From the NCBI GenBank assembly GCA_963989385.1, contig OZ022508.1, positions 28,604,166-28,668,165 on the forward strand: a stretch of 64,000 bases of DNA. Direction: 5' to 3'. The position numbers were made by a program, and so were the translations under genes. The notes beneath the pieces were generated by a model, which ran no database searches, was not told the origin of the DNA, and worked only from the letters and a program-made list of their open reading frames with translations. Positions 30,357-40,718 of this stretch are shown here, one piece after another (position 1 is the stretch's first letter; each line of letters begins with the position of its first letter). This DNA comes from Ctena decussata. Taxonomy: Eukaryota; Mollusca; Bivalvia; Lucinida; Lucinidae.

Positions 30357-32435
30357 TTAGAAACTACGTTTGTTTGTCGTTACATTTAAAGTGATTTTTC
30401 TTTCGCTTAAACCTTATTCACGCCGTCACGTTTCGTACTTTTTTAATTTTTATTGAAAAGAGTCACAATGAGTTTGCTGAAGTACAATTTTAAGCATCCT
30501 CATGCCATAGCAGGGAACTGATTGATGCATGTTCCATCGAGGAAACCGAATTGGAGGCACAGTCTCAAAAATTAAAAGTAACGCTGGATAAACTGTTATC
30601 AGTTTCTTTTGAAAATGCTTATTTTTTCCACTAGACAAATCAATATGTATACAATCAGCACATCTTTATAGTCTGGTCACTCATCCCTGCTCGCATGAAC
30701 AATCTACGAATCCTAGTGAGAGGCATTGATCTGTGCTGACTGGTGGATGGATTGATGGATTAATTATTTGGGGATTTACGGTCCTTCATCATATCGGGTC
30801 GATAGGGTTACTGAGTAAAGAAGTGGCGCAAAGGCTAGAGAAGAACAGACTCGAATCCGAGATCGGAGGGAATCAAAGGTGTAAACCCCTTGTCCAAAAC
30901 GACCGGACTCTGAAAATGCAGATGTGCATATATTATAAGATGTATTGTCTCGTGACAAGGCATCTAACGGAAAAGCCACATGGGCCACGGATGCTATCCA
31001 CAGCACCTCCAATTGATACTATTCGAAAATAGTCCCATTGGACAAAAACCATCAACTCAAATTTAATCAATTTGGTGACGTTGAATCCGTGCTGATCATG
31101 TTCAACGATGTGTGCCTGCTAAGGTGAAATATATCCATTAACAAATGCATATACATTGTGTGTTGAAGGACAAATCTCAAGTAAACAAACTTTATTCATA
31201 ATGTCTTTAATCCTAAATATTGGAATATTATCTGGTACCAATTATTTTATTTATTATGTATTTACCTAAATATTGGGACACTAACGGGGCACAAAACGTT
31301 AAATCAACATTGAACTGACGTCATGACGTTGACTCAGCATTGATTTAATGTGTTTCAATGTCCTGTGCCTGCTGGGACACATAAATTCTGTATCTTAAAA
31401 TTCGAACAAGTTAGATTTTACCATCAACAAAACCGTGTAGACTGACACAGCAGTCTAATCGAAAATGAAACAAACACTACTTACTTGTATAAACGTAACT
31501 ACACATCAGTATCCCTGCGATTTGAAAAAAGGCATACAGTTAGGTTATATACATGTATATATGAATATTGAATATATTTACAAATGACATGTGAATCCAT
31601 GCATAAGTCTATAAAAATGAGAAAGCAACTATGTATAAGTGGCTGGGTTCCAATAAAAATGAAAGTATAACAGCACATAAGCAGTGGGCTCCAGTTAGGA
31701 AGCCTACTAATTTTGGGTTTAAGAAACATAGTGACTTAAAGGCCAATTCATTAAGCTCAAATAGCATAACAGCAAAATATAGCAGCCTAATCATATACTT
31801 ACAAGGGAAATTATTCTTACATTGTGTCCCATCTCATAGATGGCAACAAATTTGTACCGAGAAATTTGCATTTGCTGTCTGTTAGAAAAGTAGTTATTCT
31901 CTTACCAAGTTTAGTTTTATATACCACCGTTAAGACGGGTTGCTTGCATTACTGATAAAAGCATTTAGAAACGAACATAGCATCAAATATAATAATGACA
32001 ACTTTTGATTTGGCATTTATTTTTCACAATTTTATAGGCAGACAGACTTAGAGCAGCAGCAACTAAAATTGTCTGAGGAAACATCAATACTATTGCATCT
32101 TACATCTGGAAATATGCTGATTGTGTACTTATTTATTTGTCTGATGGAAAAAGATAAATACTTTCCAAAGAAACTCATACCAGTTTATCCGGCGTTACCT
32201 TTAATTTTAAAGACTGTGCTTCCAATTCGGTTTCCTCGGTGGAAAATGCGTCACTCGGTTCCCGATAATGGTATGAGGATGTTTAAAATTGTTCTTTAGC
32301 CAACTCATTGTGACACTTTTCAATGAAAATTAAAAAAAGTACGAAATTGAGGACGTGAATAAGTTCTTAGCGAAAGGCCGAATATATAAAGCAAAATCAC
32401 TTTGAATGTTACGACAAACAAACGTAGGTTCTCAA
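30357..32435. mobile_element. Inverted-repeat (foldback-type) element, arms about 300 bp
   Basis: The left arm (30357-30665) and right arm (about 32094-32435) are diverged inverted copies, e.g. CCGAATTGGAGGCACAGTCT versus AGACTGTGCTTCCAATTCGG and CTACGTTTGTTTGTCG versus CGACAAACAAACGTAG. The 1.4 kb between has no transposase frame. It includes (31271-31380) a small CCTGCTGGGAC-ended element like the one at 52448. Confidence 0.6.
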
Positions 32436-32600
32436 CAAACTCACCATAACTCACCATTTATAACAATTAATTTATCCTACTTTTATAACCCACTGTCAAG
32501 ATCACTGGCGGCGAATCAGACAAAAATACTACAAATCGGCGTGAAAAAATACCGCATATCTGGCGTTCGTACCACTTTTCCGGCGTTTTGATTGGACGGG
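32436..32600. repeat. Dispersed repeat, inverted relative to 24835-25025
   Basis: Shares AACCCACTGTCAA, CAGACAAAAATAC and TTCGTACCACTTTTC with the reverse strand of the other copy. It abuts the right arm of the inverted-repeat element. Confidence 0.55.
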
Positions 32601-32629
32601 ATGAGACCATCTTCTGAAGATTGCAATCA

Positions 32630-33404
32630 AATCATAAACACCTGGTGCCCTAAGTGGAATATGCGAATCGCACTAGAGAAGACACAGGCTGTGATAATTC
32701 CACCTCAACCTGTTTTAAGGGTTTAAAAGGTATCGACCTTTCATCAACAGTAACAGTAGATGCTCTCAATGCACATTTTTAAGGCTTTACAGATCACTAG
32801 TTTTCCCAGCGATGGATTACGGGGAGGCTGCATTATCAACTGTTACAGACAAAGCTTGCAAAGAATTTGGTCCAGTAGATCTACAGAGAGCAGCTCTGCT
32901 CAAAGTTACCAGATATCGCTCAAACTCCTGGTGACTCAACGATTAACGAGCTTACTTTCCTGTATAATACATTCTGTCAAGCACTTGATGCCGGAAAAGA
33001 AGTGAGGACTGTCTTCTGTGACATCAGCAAAGCAGTTGGCCGTGTCTGGTCTTTTGCATAAATTGCAAGCTGCTGGTGTTAAAGGGGAGGTCCTTGATGG
33101 GCTAAAAAATTATCTCTGCAATAGAAAACAAAGAGTTATATTACCTGGTGCCGTCTCCGACTGGAAAATCAACCGAGCTGTTGTTCCCCAGGGTTCTATA
33201 TTAGGTCCTCTTCTCTTTCTATTGTATATCAATGATACAGCAAATGACATAGGTTCGAATATTCGCTTATTTGCAGATGACACAAGTCTCTTTATCATTA
33301 TGGAGGATCCCTTGACAGCAGCTGGCTCTCTTAATACATGCCTTGACAGAATCTCAAAAAGTTTCTTACAAAAACATACACAGTCAGAAGTTCACGGTGT
33401 GTAG
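32630..33404 (+). pseudogene. LINE reverse transcriptase fragment (second lineage)
   Basis: Pieces of one reverse transcriptase in alternating frames: DSTINELTFLYNTFCQALDA then VFCDISKAVGRVW (about 32930-33052, with a V where F is expected in KAFDRVW), then in a shifted frame GLLHKLQAAGVKGEVLDGL, VPQGSILGPLLFLLYIND and the catalytic FADDTSLF (about 33268-33291). An upstream piece (NTWCPKWNMRIALEKTQAV) is in the wrong order for an intact gene. Truncated after DRIS. Distinct from the LINE at 25087. Confidence 0.75.
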
Positions 33405-33518
33405 GCATAACGGAATCTGATTGTCCCGAAACGACGTTTCTTGATTCTGGTTGTCCTCGTACGGGATTCTGGTCGTCCGATAGAGAAACCTAGAAAATTG
33501 TGTCTGTAAGGCACTAAT

Positions 33519-34394
33519 GATGCCCCCGTGCAGCGCCTGTCACAGGACATGTACATCCCTAAAGCATCTTTTAACCATAAACACCCTACAATGCAGGCAT
33601 ATACAATGCAGGCATACGCCTAAAATGACTTAGTTCAAAAGGCCGTAATTCTGTCAAAATTAATTCTAGCTCCAACATAAATCCACATGCACATTTTCAA
33701 TATGTCAACAGCATGTAGGCAAGGTTTGAAAAAGATCCATTGAAAACTGTAGGAGGGGTTGATTACACAAACTCCATACCCTACAATGCAAAAATTTGCC
33801 TAAAGTGACTAAATTCAAAAGGCCATAATTCTGTCAAAATTAATTTTAGCTCCAACATAAACCCATATGCATATCTTCAATACCTTCACAGCAAGTGTGT
33901 GAAGTTTGAAAAAGATCCATCGGAAACTGTGGGAGAAGTTGATTACACAAATTCAGTACCCTACAATGCAAAAATTTGCTTAAAATAACTAAGTTCAAAA
34001 GGCCGTAATTCTGTCAAAATTAATTCTAGCTCCAACATTAACCCATATGCACATTTTCAATATGTCTACAGCATGTATGCAAGGTTTGAAAAAGATCCAC
34101 TGAAAACTGTAGGAGGAGTTGATTACACAAACTTCATACCCTACAATGCAAAAAATTGCCTAAAATGACTAAGGTCAAAAAGCCGTAATTCTGTCAAAAT
34201 TAATTATGCACATCATCAATATGTCCACAACATGTATGCAAAGTTTGAAAAAGATTTATTGAAAAGTGTGGGGGGAAATGATTACACAAACTCTATACCA
34301 TAAAGCGTGACGAACGGACGGACAGATGGACAGATGGACGGACAGACAGGAGCAACTCTTAATGCCCCCTGACTATCGTTACGGGGGCATAAAA
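33519..34394. repeat. Modular tandem element, 180-bp monomers
   Basis: CCCTACAATGCAAAAATTTG recurs near 33600, 33779, 33959 and 34139, a 180-bp period. Monomers end GAAAACTGTAGGAGGAGTTG, a phrase shared with the element at 1-1060. The right end has GACGGACAGATGGAC repeats and a TGCCCCC/GGGGGCA hairpin; TGCCCCC also begins the left end. Confidence 0.75.
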
Positions 34395-35066
34395 ATGGTA
34401 AGGTCTCTCCCTCTCCAAAGATTAATTTATTCTGTTCGGAAAAAGAACGATCTTTGATTGCTCCTGTGTTCACGGAATGCCTCAATAATCAACGTTACTG
34501 AATTAGTTGATATCGCAACAGATTCCTATCACTAGCGTTTAATCCGTTGAACCTCTAATAAACGATCGTTGTAGTCGGCACTTTGTCCTTAAATATTTAG
34601 CACTTTATGCTTTTTTTCTACACTTCCTTTCAAAAGCAATCAGTTGTATGCTTAGGACACAAATACGGAGCTCACTGATGGACCCATTCGCATTTTAATA
34701 CCGAAAATAGGGAATATACTAAAAAATAATCGGCACCGGCTATTGGTCGTGCCTACATCGATCATGGCACCGGATTCAGTCAGTGACAGATAGCATCTCG
34801 AGATTCTCAGCGTTGAAGAGGTACAATTGATAACTGTATTTGACTGGACCGAACGGGACAAAAAGGGACCCAATGCATTTGCGCAATTTTTGTTAATTCC
34901 CTGTTACAGCACACACGTTTTTTCCCTGATAATATCTGGAGGCAAGTCTATCAATGACGAGGCAAATGCGTTAGTCGAATAAAATTTAGCATTTCGCTCA
35001 ATTGTCGTCAGGTGATTTTAAATTTCAAAAAGATTCACAACTGAAACAAACTGTTTGGCGAACATT
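34395..35066. other. Non-coding stretch, nothing recognised
   Basis: No domain-bearing open frame and no clear repeat. Confidence 0.45.
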
Positions 35067-36319
35067 TCATGCAAATTGAACAAAGAACAATAAAGTTATT
35101 GACGATTGAGATTGAGTTTTGGAGTAAGTACATGTATACTGAACGCCAAAAGAAACGCATACAAATTTACGTTCTTTTTTCCCGGCACTGTCACTAGGCA
35201 AGTCCAAATCGATCATTGCATAGACTATGATTTTCATCCGACCACAGTACACGATGAAACTATCATGATTTAAATCTTTCGTAAAAGAGTTATCACACTT
35301 TCTCGAAAACATTAAATTCCATTGCAAGAATATTCTTTCCTTCTCCAATAAAGCTTATTGTGTTCAGAAAGATATGCAACTGTTAGAAAACCGCCAAATT
35401 CATATGAATGTCATTGTTATTTATTAAACGACAGCGCTATGAAATCATTCCATTTTCAAATTACCTCCCTTTCTATTAAACAAAGAGTAATTTTTGAAGA
35501 CCGCTTACGGCACTTTTTATGGCTTTACGCTGCGGTTTCTTTTACGAATGATTTTATGTTGCATTTCACTACAGTATAACTACTGTTACAAGGATTTTCC
35601 TTTTCTCTTTGAACGTATCAGAGTTAGAATGTTCAGTGGAAAAGTCTAAGTTAAAGTGAAATGTCTGTTTAGGCTTTCTTAATACCTAACCGTTCCTTGT
35701 CTCGTTTTTCAATAATTAAAGGCAGCACAAGAACAAAATGAGTTATAGAAAATTTTCTTCTGATTCTGAGATTCACAATCGCAGGAAAATCGTGATTCAC
35801 AAAGATTCTGCAGTTGAGAATATAACCCCTTAAAGATTGCTTGTTTTTTGGTTTGTTTTTTTTTGCAACTTTTACTTTTACCCCATCCTGAAAGTGTCGG
35901 TTTTCTCAGTTACAGTGTAAGAGATATTGAGAATTTCAGACATTCTTTTTCATAAAAACTCATGGACACGTCAAACTAACAAGACAAAAACTAGAAGCAG
36001 ATGCCTACTTTTGAAAATTTGATATATATACTTTGTATGCGTTTCTTTTGGCGTTCAGTATACTTCTGCATTTTCCGACAGAGGAGGCACGGACATTGGG
36101 GACTCCAGACTCCGGCGGTTTTGCCATTGTGGAGCCAAAGACCTGACTTTCTTCTTTTTCTGTTACGTCTGAATTAAGGTAGCTCGATACAGTAGCGAAA
36201 CTTTGATACGGTGATATGGAATCTGCGCTGGACGTAGCACACCATAAGTTAAACACAGAAGGAACACTATTAAGCTGAGCCTCAAACTTGTTTATGAAAA
36301 ATCTCTTTATTGTCTCAGT
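35067..36319 (-). pseudogene. Hypothetical exon-like frame split by a MITE
   Basis: A minus-strand frame runs from an acceptor-like TTTTAG (36321-36320) and encodes RFFINKFEAQLNSVPSVFNL, then a Ser-rich stretch with MAKPPESGVPNV, to 36063. It is then cut by the 924-bp MITE. On the far side (35134-35067) the same frame continues for about 20 codons to TGA. Without the MITE it would be one open frame of about 108 codons. I do not recognise it; it could be a chance frame or the exon of an unknown gene. Confidence 0.3.
35135..36062. mobile_element. MITE with 31-bp inverted ends and TA target site
   Basis: TATACTGAACGCCAAAAGAA begins the left end, and its exact complement ends the right (36032-36062). 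TA on both sides fits Tc1/mariner-type integration. No transposase frame in the interior; the minus-strand frame at 35067-35348 crosses the left boundary. Confidence 0.8.
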
Positions 36320-37908
36320 CTAAAATGAAACAAAAATATGACGGGAATGGATTCCTGACCACTTTATTGTTTTGCATGATATCAGCGCTGTAACAACTGA
36401 CGTATCAACTACTCCCAGTGTGACATCTTTCGGAAACTTGTTTTATGCATAGCAGCATATAATGAATCCCTCTGGCAAAGTTTTCCTTTATCAATATTTT
36501 GTAGTCCTGTTTTCCTAAATATGCCGCAAAAATGAAAAAGGGTCAACAAATAAAATTTTCATATACAAAAGTAATTTCTTACAGGTTTTTCAATGGACGA
36601 GGGAGATAATCCAAAATATCTTAGTTTGAATTCTGGCAAGGAATTTCATCTTTATTTAGACATTTGTGCCTCTTACAAGCTTTTAGTACTATTTAATGTT
36701 GGTTTTATACATTTCAGGTAAAATATGTAAAGTGCTTTTCGGGAAAACAGTGACTTCCTTTGGTTTCAATTTCCCCATGCAATATTCCCTATTCCGAAAA
36801 TTATTATGTTTAGACGTAAAATTCTTATTTGTCAACCGATTGTCAAACTTTTGCGCAACTTAATGGGAGAAAACGGCTACTAAATCGAGATTGAAATGTT
36901 TGCATGCGGGGATTCTTAGCATGGTTATGAGCACAACCTTTTTCTGAAAGATGCCATAATGTGAGTAGCAATATCGTCATTTAAGTAATGTCCAGTGTAA
37001 AATATTTTGAAACTGTAGGATCAATTTCAGGGATACAGCAGTTTCCATACAGAGGTAAAATTACCATACTGGTGTAACGGCGATTTTAAACTCATTTACA
37101 ATACTATTTCTGCGACTATGTCAATCGTTCCTACACAAAACATGCAGTTAGAATGGTTATATGACTTTTTCAGCGGCAGCTGCTACTGGCTTTTAACCAT
37201 AAGACTTTCTTTCGAAAAAGTGCATAAAATTGAAAAAAAAAAAACAACTGAAATTTCGACAGAGGGTATGTAGCTGTGATCCTTGTTTTATAAATCTTGA
37301 TGGTAACTACTAACAACCTTTAGTTTTATAAGGAGTAGTAAAAGTGTTTTTACGGACATAAGATTCGACATGGTTGTGTAAATCTAGACCGAAACATTTC
37401 ATTCAGATTGTCAGCAGATTAGAATTTTGCTGTTCTACATTCCTTCAATTTTCTTTGTATGTTACTTTTGCCAGTCCCAATCCCAAAAATTGGAGTTAGC
37501 AACTCTAAACCATGCACAGTATGTAAGTCACCATTTGTATTGTTGATGATGATATACAATGGGGAAAATAAACTATTTCCGAAGAGATCACCCATTTCTA
37601 GCAAAGGTATTATAGCTAAACAGTGTTAAAATCAAGGGACATAATTTTACAGGGGTCTACCCTAGCCAAGTTTCACCGAAAATAGATGCACATGAAAATA
37701 TATCATACTATCATGTTTGTATATCAAACTTGAAAATGAGGTTCTTTCCTTGTATTTTAGTGATTTTAACTGCTGCTGAAAAATACGGCTAGCAACTGAA
37801 AGCCAAAATGCAATTCTCAATAATTTTGAGGAATGCTATATAAGTCAGCTATAGCAAACATATCTGTTCAACCCCAGTCAGTATTCTTGGCAGATTAACA
37901 GCCTTGAC
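36320..37908. other. Non-coding stretch, nothing firm
   Basis: AT-rich. A minus-strand stretch near 37535-37600 (MGDLFGNSLFSPLYIIINN) has acceptor- and donor-like borders but no recognised homology and no linked exons. Confidence 0.4.
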
Positions 37909-38045
37909 AAAGAGTCACACACGTCTAGGAGACGATGTCTATAAGCTAGTTAGCTTGTTATCGAATCCTTTATATTATCCATGTATGAATTGATTGTGTA
38001 TGTTTATATGTTGAATAAAATACTGTTTAAACTAAAGAGTCACAC
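37909..38045 (+). mobile_element. Short retroelement tail with 12-bp target duplication
   Basis: AAAGAGTCACAC occurs at 37909-37920 and 38034-38045, flanking 113 bp ending TTGAATAAAATACTGTTTAA. Same family as the insertion at 4744; both carry CTATAAG and a GCTTGTTATC-type phrase. Confidence 0.75.
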
Positions 38046-38665
38046 GGTGGTTCTAGTCTTGTATGTGTGAACAAATACATGTAAAATTAACTCAGCTAAG
38101 AAAGAAAAAAAGGAAGAAAAGTCCCTTGCTGCTTAAGTCAATATTTTCAGAAACCCAAAATGATCTCAATAATATATTATGATCAGATATAAGGTTTTCA
38201 CAAGTGACCGTTGTTTTCCGCTGTTTACTATGATCCCTATTGACTTCACCAGACAGGGTATCATTCTGAAGGAAGTGGTGTTGATCCAGAAATGAGCTCA
38301 CCTTATACACGGTTAATAATCCATAGCCCTGATCATTTCGGGTTTCTAAAAATACCGTATTAGCATGGGGACGTTTCTTAATCTGCTGAGTATATACAGA
38401 CAACTTCCAGACAAATGTGCAGTAAGACTGAAAATGATGGCGAGATGGACAAGAGCAAGACTTTTTCGCCACCAGGTCTTCTTGATGTGAAATAACTAGA
38501 AATGTTTTCAAAATACACAGATGATAACACATGCTCCGACCACTGCCTTATCAGAAGATCTGGAACCTAAATATGTTTCTTAGTCCTAAATAGCATATAT
38601 ACACATATGTACGTAACATATAGAGATAAGTGCTTAGAATACAAAACTGATGAAAAACAGTGCCA
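38046..38665. other. Uncharacterised stretch with a 146-codon minus frame
   Basis: The minus-strand frame 38532-38092 has no motif I can place and no partner exons. It may be chance or a decayed mobile-element part. Confidence 0.35.
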
Positions 38666-39262
38666 TGGATATCAAGGTAAAAGGGCAGAAGTTGGGAACG
38701 AACTGTAACAAGCTTGAAATACCTTGGAGCAATTTTCTCAGATGATGGCTCATAGCCGGAGGTTCTCTCAATGATTGCACAAGCCACTGCAATCTGACAA
38801 AGTTGAAGACAATTTGGAAAGATAACAACATATCTCTTGAAATAAATGTGAAGCTGATGCGCTCCCTTGTCATATGCATATTTCTGTATGCCTGTGAATC
38901 ATGGACTTTAACAGCAGAGTTAGAGAAAAGAATGCAGGCCTTTGAGATGAGTTGCTACCGAAGGTTACTGAGCATCTCGTAAAGGACCATGAAACTAATG
39001 AGGATGTTCGCAGACATATCTAAGCAGACATTAGAGAATGAAGATGAACTCCTATCCATCGTCATTAAATGGAAACTATAAGGTGGTTTGGCCACTCCCC
39101 AATGTCGTCTTTGCTTAGCAAAGACCGTGAATTCCTCAGGGCACGGTGAAAGGAAAAGGAAGAAGAGGTGGCGGTAGACAAAAAATAGGAGGGAAGACAA
39201 AATTAAAGACTGAACAGGACAGAATTTGTAAGCACAACTAGGCCAGCTGAAAACAGGACTTT
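38666..39262 (+). pseudogene. RTE-like LINE reverse transcriptase C-terminal remnant
   Basis: In fragments of different frames the text reads KVKGQKLG, KYLGAIFSDDGS, NNISLEINVKLMRSLVICIF, LYACESWTLTAELEKRMQAF and QGTVKGKGRRGGGRQ, the usual end of RTE-type LINE polymerases. Many stops and frameshifts; non-functional. Confidence 0.7.
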
Positions 39263-39414
39263 GTGGAAATTGATTGTTGTAAAGTCATCTTTAATATTGG
39301 TGCCCCAACGACCTTGAAAGGTTAGGGAAATGGGATAGACTGAATCTGAATTGTTTACTGATGATACGCCAAAATTGACAATCTTTCACCAGGGGGTGTG
39401 TGACTGGAGGAAAA

Positions 39415-40020
39415 TTAGTCCCTAGCTCTCACGAGAGATGAGAACTTTGACACACAATCATCTGACATTTCAGCAGAGGAAATCAGGGAATCAGGGAGGT
39501 CATTCCAGTCCCTGATGGTCTGGGGAAAGAAGCTACATTTATATGCATCTAAACTAGCAGTGGGTATCTGAAATGCCATGGAATGTTGATTTCTGCAACG
39601 CCTAGTTTTGGGGACAAGGTCACCTGTATGTATTCTGGCTTTACCTTTCAGACCTTTGTATAGCAATATGAGTCGGTTATCCTTCCTCCTCTTTTTGAGG
39701 CTTTCCCACTTAAGTTGCTCAAGGATGCCAGTCATGCTACCCGCCTCTCGGGTGTAATTCCTAGTTACAAACCTAGCTGCACGGTTTTGCACCTTTTCTA
39801 ACTCTTCCTGAAGGCCTTGTGTATAGGGATCCCAGACCGAGCTTCCATATTCGAGGATGGGACGCACCAATGTCTTATAGCCTACTTCTTTCACTTCTTG
39901 GGGACAAGAAAACAAATTTCTCCTTAAGAATCCTAGGGTTCTGTTGGCCTTAGTGCAAATATTAATGATATGGGTATTCCATTTCAAATCACTTGTAATT
40001 GTAGACTGGACTAACAAATA
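39415..40020 (-). pseudogene. CR1/Jockey-like LINE ORF2 C-terminus, 5' truncated
   Basis: The minus-strand frame to the stop at about 39415 encodes STITSDLKWNTHIINICTKA, LRRNLFSCPQEVKEVGYKTL, VRPILEYGSSVWDPYTQ and SFFPQTIRDWNDLP, the thumb and C-terminal region of a non-LTR polymerase. The polymerase core is missing. The reading frame is intact over about 200 codons, so the fragment is fairly young. Confidence 0.8.
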
Positions 40021-40655
40021 ACAAGCTAGAAAGAAGAGGAAGGAAGAATAAATATGTGTAAATGTATACATAAAGGCCACAGTACACAATCCACCCTAGA
40101 ACTCAAAAAGAAGAAGGGAGAAACACAAAATTCAAAACAGAACAATACATATGGGCTATATGCGGCATTTGCTTCGGGTCGAATTGATCCGTTTCCGTTT
40201 CTCCAGTGTTTGGGTTTTTTACGGTAATTCAATAGACCTAGAAACCAAATTACATAGATTTCCCGTATACATGCGCTTAAAATGTTCTTTCGATTAAACA
40301 AACAATAAAGCGCAATAAAGGATAAGAAATGATGTTCTTATATCTAAGTAAAAGAGATTCTATATTTTTACAACTAAAAAGACGCGTTTCTACGAATTAT
40401 TGAGTTTGTGCATGCCATAAATTATTGCGCGCGGGATTGGGCATGTTCGTTAAGAGCACTCGTGTATCTTTCGTTAACCGTAGCTTCTGTGTGATGCCTG
40501 AGTTTCCTGGAGTAGGATGACTTGGGGTTTGTATGCCGATTACGCTCGATGTTTTCATGTGGTGCTGAAAGTTATTTGCTAGGTTGAAAGGAAGTTTTAT
40601 TATTCGACAAATCCGTGATTTTAAGTAAATATCACGATAGCATTCACAAGCAGAC

Positions 40656-40718
40656 ATGTCAAGAGTCGACTTGGACCAGATTCAGTTACAGCTCAAGTCT
40701 GCAATACAGAATCATCAG
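40656..40718 (+). CDS. PHF21A: PHF21A coding exon 1
   Basis: 21 codons, MSRVDLDQIQLQLKSAIQNH plus Q, the start of the N-terminal coiled coil (vertebrate MELQTLQEALKVEIQVHQ). Donor GTACAA. The ATG is the first in frame and sits in ACATGT. Confidence 0.8.

Noticed and set aside
37419..37604. Possible exon MGDLFGNSLFSPLYIIINN on the minus strand
   Set aside because: Splice-like borders exist but there is no linked exon, known domain or conservation evidence.
38092..38532. 146-codon minus-strand frame
   Set aside because: No recognised domain; next to degenerate LINE sequence and without splice partners.
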